64,000 bases of DNA from Fen-1301 sp963786395. GTDB taxonomy: Bacteria > Bacteroidota > Ignavibacteria > Ignavibacteriales > Ignavibacteriaceae. Every line of letters starts with the position of its first letter. Within the stretch, counting starts at the first letter, position 1. Below the pieces are notes generated by a model. That model made no database searches. It was not told the origin of the DNA and worked only from the letters and a program-made list of their open reading frames with translations. The DNA lies in NCBI GenBank assembly GCA_963786395.1, contig CAWAZD010000022.1, positions 1 through 64,000 on the forward strand, given 5' to 3'. This document shows positions 25,411 to 35,070 of the stretch, piece by piece. The position numbers and the translations under genes are program-made.

Positions 25411-28400
25411 TTATTTACCATGGCAATTTTTGTATTTTTTCCCACTGCCGCAAGGACAGGGGTCATTTCTTCCAACTTTTTCTTCGACCTGAACCGGTTG
25501 CGGTTTCCCGGCTTGCTGCGGAACCATCTTCAGAGCGGTTCCCTGACATTCCGATATTTGTAGTTTCTTGTTTGGTAGTTACCATCCTTCTTGCCGGTTG
25601 TCTCCGTTGTTTTGAACTTCTTCAGGAGCCTGAGGGAAAAATTTGAAGGCAAAAGAAACTACATCATTGCGGATTTCATCTAATAAAGTTACAAACAATT
25701 TGAATGCTTCACCCTTATATTCAACAAAAGGATCTTTCTGACCATAAGCACGAAGCCCAATTCCTTCTTTCAGATCATCCATTTCACGAAAATGTTCTTT
25801 CCATTTATCATCAATTACGATTAAGTACCGCATATCTTTCAAGACGTGCCATAAAATCACTTGCAAGCATTTTTCTTTTTTATTATAAAATCTTTAGCAG
25901 CTTCAATAATTTTCTCTATTAGTCCTTCTTTACCTAATTTTTCAAATTTTTCGGGTTCATTTTGAAATCAACTAATAAGATTCTGAGCAATTCTTCGTTA
26001 ATCTTATCAATCTGTACATTTTCAAAATATTTTCCACAATTTCATTAACGAATTCCTCAAGCATTCGAAAATTTCACCTTTAAGACTTTCACCTTCAAGG
26101 GCTCTTTGTCTTCTTGAATAAATAACTTCGCGCTGCTGGTTCATAGTATCATCATATTCAAGCAGTCTTTTTCTAATCGAAAAGTTATTCTCTTCAACTT
26201 TTTTCTGAGCGCGTTCTACAGATCTGGTTATTAACGGATGTTGAATTACTTCACCTTCTTTCATTCCCATCCTCTCCATAACATAGGTTATTCTGTCGCT
26301 GCCGAATAGACGCATGAAATCATCTTCAAGAGAAAGAAAAACTTTGTAGTACCGGGATCACCCTGTCGTCCTGAACGACCGCTAACTGTCTGTCAATTCG
26401 CCTGGATTCATGTCTTTCCGTGCCAAGAATATAAAGACCGCCTACTGTCCACAACTCCGGCACCAAGTTTAATATCAGTACCACGGCCGGCCATATTGGT
26501 AGCAATTGTAACAGCACCAAGTTCTCCGGCATGATGCAACGATTTCAGCTTCACGCTGATGCTGCTTGGCATTAAGTACATTATGACGAATACCTTTTCT
26601 TTTCAGCATCCTGCTAATTGTTTCGGAAACATCGACGTTGTGGTTCCAACAAGAACAGGTCGTTCCTGCTTTTCTTAATTCTTCAATTTGCTCAAGAACC
26701 GCATTATATTTTTCACGTTTTGTTTTATAAATTGCATCATCTTCATCTTCCCTTACGATAGGGTTTATTTGTAGGGATGACAACGACTTCAAGTTTATAT
26801 ATTTCAAAAAATTCGCCTTCTTCTGTTTCAGCAGTACCGGTCATACCGGCAAGTTTTTTGTACATTCGGAAATAATTCTGAAGAGTAATAGTCGCAAGAG
26901 TTTGAGTATCCTTTTCAACTTTTACATTTTCTTTGGCTTCAATTGCCTGATGAAGACCGTCTGAATATCTTCTTCCGGGAAGAACACGTCCGGTAAATTC
27001 ATCAACTATTGCAATTTTACCATCTTCAGTAATTACATACTCATCATCTTTTTCAAACAAGCGTATATGCTTTTAACAACTGAGTGAGATTGTATGAATC
27101 CTGTCACTGGCTTTCAGAATAATATGAATATAAGCTCATCTTTCTTTTTAATTTTATCTTGTTCGGGAGTATAGCCGGATCATTTTCAATTTTACTAATT
27201 TCAGTTCCTAAATCCGGCAATAATAAAAAATTCTTTTCCTTCCGAAGATCCCGCGGCAAGTTCTTCTCTTCCTTTTTCCGTTAAATCGATCTGGTATTAT
27301 GTTTTTCATCGATAGCAAAATAAAGTTCTTCATCAATTACATGCATACGTTTTTCGCTTTTTCCCGAAGAAAATCAAGTTCGGTCTGCTGCATAAGTTTC
27401 TTGTATTCAGGTTCGCTAAACAACTTTAATAAGAATTATTATTTTTGGGAAATCCTCTGTGATGCTCTAAGTAAAAGAATTCCCGCCTGTTCTCTATTCC
27501 TTTGAATCGATGATTTCAACAGAATCATCGGCTTCTTTAACTAATTGTAGCAACCAAATTCGACTGTTGTCTGAACATTCTTTCAACACGGGGCTTCATT
27601 TCATCAAATTTATGTTCGGTCGAACCTCACCGGACCTGAAATAATAAGAGGTGTTCTAGCTTCATCAATAAGTACCGAATCGACTTCATCAACAATTGCA
27701 TAATTATGTTTACGTTGTACACGATATTCTTTTGCACTTGACATATTATCACGCAGATAATCAAAACCGAATTCATTATTGGTACCATATGTAATATCAC
27801 AATTATACATTTTAACACGTTGTTCCGGATCCATAGTATTGATAATACAGCCTACCGTTATCCCGTGAAATTTGATAAATTTCGCCCATCCATTCACTGT
27901 CGCGTTTAGCCAGATAATCATTTACAGTTACAAAATGAACACCTCTTCCTGTTAATGCGTTGAGATACATAGGAAGTGTAGCAACAAGAGTTTTACCTTC
28001 ACCTGTAGCCATTTCTGCAATTTTACCCTGGTGTAGTACAACTCCTCCGATAAGTTGAACATCATAAGGAACCATTTCCCAGCTAACTTTATTACCTGCG
28101 ACAGTCCATGATTTTCCGACTAATTTCTGGCAGGTATCTTTAACAATTGCAAATGCTTCAGGTAATAATTCATCGAGAGTTTCCTCATACTTTTCATTAA
28201 GTTCTTCATCAAGTATATCCACTTCATCATAAGTAGATTGACGGTCAAAATCTTCGTCAGAACTGTAGCTTTTCTCTGAGTTCCTCTAATTTCTGTCTGA
28301 TTTCAGAAGTATGATTTTGTATTTTTTCTTTAAATTCGGCTGTCTTTGCCCTCAATTCATCTTCAGTCAGATCTTTTATTTTTTCATATTCTTCTTTAAT

Positions 28401-28478
28401 TTCTTCAACGATTGGCCAAAGTAATTTAGTATCTTTAGTATGTTTATCACCGAATATTTTTTTAATAATTTCTAACAT
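25411..28478 (-). pseudogene. secA: Preprotein translocase ATPase SecA, broken by many frameshifts
   Basis: All regions of SecA can be read in order but in shifting frames. They include the N-terminus (MLEIIKKIFGDKHTKDTK), the Walker A area (MATGEGKT near 28000), YGTNNEFGFDYLRDNM and EARTPLIISGPV, then FTGRVLPGRRYSDGLHQAI, MTGTAETEEGEFF, a GTDI-type segment near 26480, DRITYVMERMGM and RLLEYDDTMNQQREV, and finally the zinc-binding tail NDPCPCGSGKKYKNCHGK. At least nine frame changes occur in 3 kb. Two of them (near 26338 and 26390) fit single-base losses. The neighbours are intact. SecA is essential, so sequence error here or an intact copy elsewhere is likely. A zinc-finger stop at 25411-25413 abuts glnB. 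Confidence 0.93.
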
Positions 28479-28612
28479 TCCGGTTACTTATCTCCTGGTA
28501 AATGAACTTTAAAATTACATATTGAGCCCCTGAAATGCAATTTAAGAATTTCAGGATAAGTGCTATTTATATCTATAAATAGTAGATTTGTTCCTTATAA
28601 ATTAATTTTACC

Positions 28613-31351
28613 GTGTCATATAAAAAAACATCGCTATCTGAAGATTTTATACATAAAATTGCAGAGTTCTCTGCCGGGTATTTAACAGCAGAATCTATCG
28701 ATAGTTTTATTTCGATTGTTAATAAGGAAATTCACCTTCATTATTTCACTTATTCCTCCGAATCAAATCTTTTACGGATAATTTCTTCAATGTTTGATAA
28801 GATTTCATTTATGAATGAAAGTATCAAGTACCCGCATTATATCGAAATTCTGATGTTAATATCTGTTAACAGTAATTACCTTACTGATATACTAGTAAGA
28901 AATCCCGAGTATTTTTACTGGATTGTTAACTCATCAAACCTTAACCTGAATTCTGAACCTGAGTCAAGGATTCTGGAAATAAGAAATTCACTTGCACAGT
29001 ATAATTCCTTCTCAGCCAAGGTGAATGCTTTACGCGGATATAAAAGGAAGGATATTCTAAGGATTGGACTGAAAGATCTATTGAAGTTAAATAACTTAGA
29101 AGAGATTACCCGGGAACTATCGATCCTTGCAGAAGGATTAATAGGGACACTATTTGAACTTTGTTATAAAGAAGTTCTTCTTAAACATGGTATAGGTAGG
29201 ATATCCAACAGATACTGCATAATAGCCCTTGGAAAACTTGGAGGTCAGGAACTGAATTATAGTTCTGATGTTGATCTTCTTATATTCTTCGATAGAAACT
29301 CTGTTGTAAATAAAAAAGAATACTTTGACATACTTAATGAAGCTATCTATCTATTCATTGATAATTCAGTAACAATTACCAGCAGGGGTTTTATTTATCG
29401 GGTAGATTTTCGCCTTAGACCCGACGGAAGGAATTCTCCACTTTGCCGGACTATAACAGATTATACATTATATTATGAAAGCCGCGGTGAGGACTGGGAA
29501 AGACAGATGCTCCTGAAAGCGGGATTTGTGGGAGGGAGTAAAGATCTATACAATAAATTTATTAAATACTTACAGCCTTTTATTTATCCACTCGGTTTTT
29601 CTGTTTCACCAACTGAACAGATTGCAAAGTTGAAATCGAACATAGAAAAAAACCTGGGTAATGATGAAAACATTAAACTTTCCCCTGGTGGTATTAGAGA
29701 TATAGAATTTTCAATTCAGGCTCTACAACTACTTAATGGAGGAAAGATTAATGAAATAAGAACAGGGAATACACTAGAAGCTATCAGGCTATTGAATATC
29801 CACAAGTTACTTGGGATAGGAGAAACAGAGATATTAACTAATTCTTATATCCTATTCAGAAAGATAGAACATTTCCTTCAGTTAATGAATGATAAGCAGA
29901 CCCATCTGATCCCGGGTCCCGGAGAGCTTCTAGAGAAACTCGCCTTCTGGATGGGATATACATCTGCTAATGAATTCAGGCTTGATGTTGCGGCCAGGCA
30001 GTCAGAAGTTAAAAAAATATTTAATTCGATAATGGGAGAGACTGAGAAAAAAGATACACTTTTAGATGAATTAAAATTCTCCAATCCTCAAAGAGCTGAA
30101 AGTGATCTTCTTTTTCTTCGTGAAGGGAAAGGAATTCTGGGTCAAAGACAATTTGACAAAAAATCAATTGAGTCATTTCAGAATATTGAACCTTTCTTAT
30201 TGGATTACCTTGGAACTTGTTTTAGACCAGATAAAGTACTACAGAATTTTGTTAGAGTAATAAAAAATATTTCTTTCCCCTCTCAATGGTATAGGGAATT
30301 TTCTGACAAAGTATTTTTCCGTTTATTCCTTGACCTTTGTGGTATGAATCAAAAGACGATTGATCTATTTGCCGAAGACTCGGAATTAAGTGAACATTTT
30401 ATTTCAAAAGGACTGAATGATAAGCCGGTAAATGATAGTTTTTTATTTTACTCAATGAAAAAACTGCTTTATGTACTCTCCGCGTTATTCACGTCGGAGA
30501 AGATAGATTCTGTAATGACTGGGAAATTACTAACACAAAGTATTAATAATAATATTCAGATAATATCGGATAAGTTATTGTCAGATAATAAAGGATATAT
30601 AATAGCAGGGATGGGAAGTTTCGGGTCCGGTGAAATGAATTTTTCATCAGATGTTGATCTTATTTTTATCGTTAATAATATCCATGAATTTCCTGAGTCA
30701 CAGAAAAAATTTCAGAATCTACTTATGGAAATTAAACGCAAATTCAAACCTATGGAAGTTGACTGCAGGTTAAGACCTGAAGGTAAGTCCAGCCAGTTAG
30801 TCTGGGATTTTAAGGCTTATGAGCAATATTTGTTAAGCCGGGCAAGAGTTTGGGAGCTTCAATCTCTATGCAAACTGAAATTCATTTCAGGTGACAAGAA
30901 ACTCTTTAATAGATTTGTTAAGGTCATTATCACGCGGTTAAAAGAAGGTGACCCTGAGTCGATCAAAAAAGAAATAAAAGAAATGAGAAGAAAACTTTCT
31001 CCTTCCGGTACAATGGACCATATGAAAATATTTAATCTCAAAAAAGAAAGGGGTTGTCTGCTTGATATTGAGTTTATTGTTCAGTATTTAATACTTTGCA
31101 GTCCGGAATTATTCAGAAAGACATTACCTTATTCAATGGAGAAAAAGATTTCCCTATTATTCCCTGATAATCCGGAAGTTCTGAAAAATTATATATTCCT
31201 AAAACATCTTGTGATACGGAACCAGTGTATATTTAATACAAGCGGCTATCTCTTTAAGGAAGATGAAAGGGAGAATCTAAATTACACAGATGGACTTCAT
31301 AGTGTAATACTTTCAAATAGAAATTTGTATAACAAAATAATGGACACGTAA
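28613..31351 (+). CDS. glnE: Glutamine synthetase adenylyltransferase/adenylyl-removing enzyme
   Basis: A 912-residue GlnE, which adds and removes AMP on glutamine synthetase under control of P-II and glutamine. It has two nucleotidyltransferase domains. The first, with GKLGGQELNYSSDVDLL, is near residue 205-225. The second, with GSFGSGEMNFSSDVDL, is near residue 668-690. The start is GTG at 28613. It diverges from secA. The presence of glnB 3 kb away on the opposite strand fits a joint role in nitrogen control. No glutamine synthetase is in the window. Confidence 0.93.
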   Translation: MSYKKTSLSEDFIHKIAEFSAGYLTAESIDSFISIVNKEIHLHYFTYSSESNLLRIISSMFDKISFMNESIKYPHYIEILMLISVNSNYLTDILVRNPEYFYWIVNSSNLNLNSEPESRILEIRNSLAQYNSFSAKVNALRGYKRKDILRIGLKDLLKLNNLEEITRELSILAEGLIGTLFELCYKEVLLKHGIGRISNRYCIIALGKLGGQELNYSSDVDLLIFFDRNSVVNKKEYFDILNEAIYLFIDNSVTITSRGFIYRVDFRLRPDGRNSPLCRTITDYTLYYESRGEDWERQMLLKAGFVGGSKDLYNKFIKYLQPFIYPLGFSVSPTEQIAKLKSNIEKNLGNDENIKLSPGGIRDIEFSIQALQLLNGGKINEIRTGNTLEAIRLLNIHKLLGIGETEILTNSYILFRKIEHFLQLMNDKQTHLIPGPGELLEKLAFWMGYTSANEFRLDVAARQSEVKKIFNSIMGETEKKDTLLDELKFSNPQRAESDLLFLREGKGILGQRQFDKKSIESFQNIEPFLLDYLGTCFRPDKVLQNFVRVIKNISFPSQWYREFSDKVFFRLFLDLCGMNQKTIDLFAEDSELSEHFISKGLNDKPVNDSFLFYSMKKLLYVLSALFTSEKIDSVMTGKLLTQSINNNIQIISDKLLSDNKGYIIAGMGSFGSGEMNFSSDVDLIFIVNNIHEFPESQKKFQNLLMEIKRKFKPMEVDCRLRPEGKSSQLVWDFKAYEQYLLSRARVWELQSLCKLKFISGDKKLFNRFVKVIITRLKEGDPESIKKEIKEMRRKLSPSGTMDHMKIFNLKKERGCLLDIEFIVQYLILCSPELFRKTLPYSMEKKISLLFPDNPEVLKNYIFLKHLVIRNQCIFNTSGYLFKEDERENLNYTDGLHSVILSNRNLYNKIMDT

Positions 31352-31352
31352 A

Positions 31353-33308
31353 TTGGGATTTCTTAAAAAATACTATGCAATGTTAACCGGTTTAATAGTT
31401 TTCGTAGTATACGTTACATCACTAGCTCCATCAGTTGTTGAAATTGATTCGGGTGAACTTTCAGCAGTCCAGGTATTGTTGGGAATTGCACATCCAACGG
31501 GATACCCGCTATTTACTATCCTAGGTCATTTGTTCTCCTATATTCCCTTCCATTTTACTAAAATTTATCAGCTCAACCTGCTTACTGCTATATGGTGCAG
31601 TGCTGCAATAATGATCTTCACACTCACTTGCAAAATCATTCTTGATAATTTATCAAGTTTTGAGATATTACTTCCTCTGAAATCAAAGCTCTCAAGAAAA
31701 GAATTAAAGAAAAAGGGGCAACATGAAAAATTACATGACAGTAGTACACTAATAGGAAATAATGAAGAACTCCTTAAATACATTGTTGCAATATTAAGTG
31801 GCCTCATGCTTGGATTCAGTAAAACTTTCTGGAACCAGGGGAATGCAGTTGAAGTATATTCGCTCCAGGCCTTTATGTTCACTCTAATTATTTGGTCATT
31901 ACTAAAAGCATACATAGCTCCTGCTGAAGACAAAGGTATGACTAAACAGTGGATAGTTTTCGCCGCTATTCTTGCACTTGGATTTACAAACCACCTTACA
32001 ACCTTGTTTGTAATTCCAGCAACTGCTTATCTGTATTTTGAAAAATACAGATTGAAGAAATACAGCTTTAAAAGACTTATTGTAATGGTAGTAGTATTTT
32101 TGCCCATTCTTATTTCTATTTATCTCTATCTTCCTTTAAGAGCATTGAATAATCCTCCTATGAACTGGGGAAATCCAGTAGATTTTGAAAGACTATTAAG
32201 GCATGTATCCGGCTGGCAGTTTCAAGTTTGGTTTTTCAAATCCACTGATGTAATGAAGAAACAACTTGATTATTATTTTTCCAACTTATTTAGTGAATTC
32301 AATCTTTGTTTACTGATTTGTATAGCAGGAATTGTAGTTTCTTATATCAAAGCCCGCAAATTTTTTATATTTAATGTGATACTTTTTCTTTTCTCACTTC
32401 TTTATGCAAGCAACTATGATATTGTTGATATAGACTCATATTTTCTTTTGTCATATATATCTCTGTGCTTTTTTGCTTTGTTTGGAATTGTATGGTTGCT
32501 CTTAAATCTGCATTTTAAGAAATACAGCCATACTATTGCGGCAGCTGTTGTATTGCTCTTTATTATTACTGAATTAATATTTAATTATAATGAAAATGAT
32601 CTTAAGGACGTATACTGTTTTGAAGACTATTCCAAGAGTGTCCTTAACAGTACAAATCAGAATTCAATATTATTTTCATATTCGTGGGATATTCTTGTAT
32701 CCCCTACCTGTTATTTTCAGCTTGTTGAACATTACCGCCAGGATGTTGCTGTAATTGATAAAGAACTTTTGAGGCGGTCCTGGTATTATAATCAGGTTAA
32801 TACACAGCATCCAAAAGTTTTGAAGAATATGACTGAAGACGTAACAAGGTTCCTGGACGCAATAAGACCATTTGAAAGAAGCGAAATTTTTGATTCAAAC
32901 CTGCTTGAGATTACGTATAGAAAAATTATGACGGACCTAGTAGCTACAAACATAGGCAAAGGAGATTTTTATATTTCGCCCGAGTTAGTTGATAATGAAA
33001 TGCAGAAGGGAGAATTTGTACTTCCGGCAGGATATACGATAGTACCGGATAATTTATTATTTAAAGTTGTGTCGGGAAAAGAATATGTGCCTGCTTCTAA
33101 TCCAGATTTTACAATCAGAATGCCCAGGCAAAAAAACCGGTATACACAACTAATAGTTAATGCAGCTGGAGGAATGCTTGCCAGAAGGGCCTTATATGAA
33201 CTACAGTTTAATAAAACTGACAAAGCCAGAGTTTATATAAATAAAATTAAAAATGATTTTCCGGATTACATACTGCCACCAGGATTATCCGATGCGATGA
33301 GCAGATAA
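31353..33308 (+). CDS. DUF2723 membrane protein, GT-C type
   Basis: A 651-residue integral membrane protein. The N-terminal segment YVTSLAPSVVEIDSGELSAV, followed by LGIAHPTGYPLF, is the DUF2723 signature with the acidic D-x-G-E loop of GT-C transferases. About ten membrane segments are followed by a C-terminal soluble part of about 250 residues. The family is widespread in Bacteroidota and Ignavibacteria and is thought to be a protein or lipid glycosyltransferase; the actual substrate is unknown. The TTG at 31353 lies just after the glnE stop (31349-31351), and an ATG at 31380 is an alternative. Confidence 0.8.
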   Translation: MGFLKKYYAMLTGLIVFVVYVTSLAPSVVEIDSGELSAVQVLLGIAHPTGYPLFTILGHLFSYIPFHFTKIYQLNLLTAIWCSAAIMIFTLTCKIILDNLSSFEILLPLKSKLSRKELKKKGQHEKLHDSSTLIGNNEELLKYIVAILSGLMLGFSKTFWNQGNAVEVYSLQAFMFTLIIWSLLKAYIAPAEDKGMTKQWIVFAAILALGFTNHLTTLFVIPATAYLYFEKYRLKKYSFKRLIVMVVVFLPILISIYLYLPLRALNNPPMNWGNPVDFERLLRHVSGWQFQVWFFKSTDVMKKQLDYYFSNLFSEFNLCLLICIAGIVVSYIKARKFFIFNVILFLFSLLYASNYDIVDIDSYFLLSYISLCFFALFGIVWLLLNLHFKKYSHTIAAAVVLLFIITELIFNYNENDLKDVYCFEDYSKSVLNSTNQNSILFSYSWDILVSPTCYFQLVEHYRQDVAVIDKELLRRSWYYNQVNTQHPKVLKNMTEDVTRFLDAIRPFERSEIFDSNLLEITYRKIMTDLVATNIGKGDFYISPELVDNEMQKGEFVLPAGYTIVPDNLLFKVVSGKEYVPASNPDFTIRMPRQKNRYTQLIVNAAGGMLARRALYELQFNKTDKARVYINKIKNDFPDYILPPGLSDAMSR

Positions 33309-33310
33309 TT

Positions 33311-34396
33311 TTACTCGGCGGATGCTTCGAGAAGTTCATCCTGTTTATCTTTGGAAATTTCTGCTTTTGTTTTGAATGACTGAAGTATTACATCCATCTG
33401 TTGTATCAGATTTCTTTTATAATATTTAGGAGCATACACAGATCCGTCTAGCATATATAGTCTTCCGGTTTTTTCATCAAAGAAAGTATAATTAATAAAA
33501 GGCCCTTCTTTATCATGGGAATTCTCCCAAATTCCCTGTGATAGCATTGCATATTTTCCGTTAAATGTAACCTCATTATATATGCATTTATCGTAAGAAA
33601 TTTTAATACAAGAAGTATCACCCGGAACGCGGTAATGCTGATTAGTCAACCGGTTCCTTATAGCCCAAATCGAGTCATCATTTAAGTAAGCGGGAGATGC
33701 ATTATCAATCCAGTGAACAAATATCCATTTCCCCATATCCTTAGTCGCGTTGTTTTTAAAACAAATAAAATTTTCTTTTGGCTGATGTATTGAGATTTTA
33801 TAATCTGACTGAACAAAAATAATCCACCCGTAATCTTTCAGCAGCATAGCTTCGGTATTCCGTTTTTCATATTTTGGATCATACAGGCACTCGTATAATC
33901 TTTTATTTGAAATTTTCCGGAAGGCTCCCAACAGTTGTTCTTTATTCTGAATTATCTTAGTTTCAATTTGTTTAATATCAGAGGCAGTTAAAATAACAAC
34001 AAGTTGGTCTTTAGCCCAAAGATTGTATTCCTGATATATATTATTCTTGTAGGAAGCGGGTTTAATTACTTTTTCAGTATCAACAAGAGCATCGATAAAC
34101 TTAGAGGTTAGAGATTGTGAATTTTGAGGTGCGATAAAGATAATGTTTTTATATGTCTGATATTTTTCGATATCATTTAGTGGAACTCTTTTAAGATTGA
34201 ATAATTTTTCAGGTTGAGGTGTAAATATTATTTTTTCAAATGTATCCTCTAGGGTAGTTTTCAGGAATGCAAATTCAGCTGAATCAGCCACTACAATAAT
34301 TTCATCTTCAGGTCCATGAGCTGGTTGATTAGGGTCTTCACATGAAACAAGAATAAATGGAATTACCAGTAATAAAAGTAAACCGGATTTTCTCAA
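33311..34396 (-). CDS. DUF4837 family lipoprotein
   Basis: A protein of about 361 residues typical of DUF4837, a Bacteroidota lipoprotein family of unknown function. I chose TTG at 34396 because GAGGTAA lies just before it and it gives a lipoprotein signal: MRKSGLLLLLVIPFILVSC (lipid Cys at 19). A longer frame to 34462 has no such signal. The acidic stretch EDEIIVVADSAEF after the Cys and YDPKYEKRNTEAML further on fit the family. Its ribosome binding site overlaps the stop of the polyprenol-kinase-like gene, so the two are translated together. A periplasmic role is inferred from the signal. Confidence 0.75.
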   Translation of the reverse strand: MRKSGLLLLLVIPFILVSCEDPNQPAHGPEDEIIVVADSAEFAFLKTTLEDTFEKIIFTPQPEKLFNLKRVPLNDIEKYQTYKNIIFIAPQNSQSLTSKFIDALVDTEKVIKPASYKNNIYQEYNLWAKDQLVVILTASDIKQIETKIIQNKEQLLGAFRKISNKRLYECLYDPKYEKRNTEAMLLKDYGWIIFVQSDYKISIHQPKENFICFKNNATKDMGKWIFVHWIDNASPAYLNDDSIWAIRNRLTNQHYRVPGDTSCIKISYDKCIYNEVTFNGKYAMLSQGIWENSHDKEGPFINYTFFDEKTGRLYMLDGSVYAPKYYKRNLIQQMDVILQSFKTKAEISKDKQDELLEASAE

Positions 34397-34398
34397 TA

Positions 34399-35070
34399 TT
34401 ACCTCGGTACAGTTGGCAGAAATAATTGGAGACCGGGGAAAAATAATAAATAAAGCAGCCACATCGTAAATCCTACTGAAATAGGAATTGAAAGATTATC
34501 ATCGGCAATACCATGTGAAATATTTTCCACTATAGCACCGACAGCAGCTGCAATTATCCCGATCATATATTCAGTTACACTCCCATGTAATAATTTAGGA
34601 GTAAAAAGAACTACAATGCTTGCACTGACAAAGAAGGCTAATGTTCCCTCCAGGCTTTTAGAAAAAAGCCTATGTTTGCCCCATTTTCTGCCAATTAATG
34701 CGGCTGTTGAATCACTAATAATAAGGATAGGAAATGCTGTTAAAAAGAGCACTTTGGGGAAAATAATCACTGAAAGAAGTGCCGAAATGAAGACATAAGT
34801 TGCACCATTAAGGTTTTTCTTCTTCTTATCCAACTCATGCTTTCTAAGCAGGAATCCAAAAAACAGATAAAAATACTTGCCTATACCCGGGGACAAGTAC
34901 CTTGACATATCTACAAGGATCGCAAAAAAAGTAAAAGCGGCTAAAATGTATACAGCAGTTTCTTTAGGTATGAAATAATAAATAATGGGAATAGATAAAG
35001 AGCAGAGATGAATTAGTTTTCTTACTACTTCATCTCTGTAATGAATGGATCCATTATCAATTGGAATCAT
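34399..35070 (-). CDS. Diacylglycerol/polyprenol kinase-like membrane protein
   Basis: A 223-residue protein with six to seven membrane segments. The N-terminal RDEVVRKLIHL, the LNGATYV segment and the SDSTAALIGRKWGKHRL segment followed by KSLEGTLAFF are the features of the Sec59/Dgk1/VTE5 polyprenol, diacylglycerol or phytol kinase family related to CDP-diglyceride synthetases. The likely reaction is CTP- or ATP-dependent phosphorylation of a lipid alcohol in the inner membrane. It overlaps ftsH by 14 bases and is followed by the DUF4837 gene, so it sits in the long minus-strand operon. Confidence 0.8.
   Translation of the reverse strand: MIPIDNGSIHYRDEVVRKLIHLCSLSIPIIYYFIPKETAVYILAAFTFFAILVDMSRYLSPGIGKYFYLFFGFLLRKHELDKKKKNLNGATYVFISALLSVIIFPKVLFLTAFPILIISDSTAALIGRKWGKHRLFSKSLEGTLAFFVSASIVVLFTPKLLHGSVTEYMIGIIAAAVGAIVENISHGIADDNLSIPISVGFTMWLLYLLFFPGLQLFLPTVPR

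Noticed and set aside
25411..28478. Eight or more separate short genes on the minus strand
   Set aside because: Their products are consecutive pieces of one SecA in shifting frames, so they are recorded as one broken gene.
34397..34462. Longer start for the DUF4837 gene
   Set aside because: The extension lacks a signal peptide, overlaps the upstream gene, and the TTG at 34396 has both a ribosome binding site and a lipoprotein signal.
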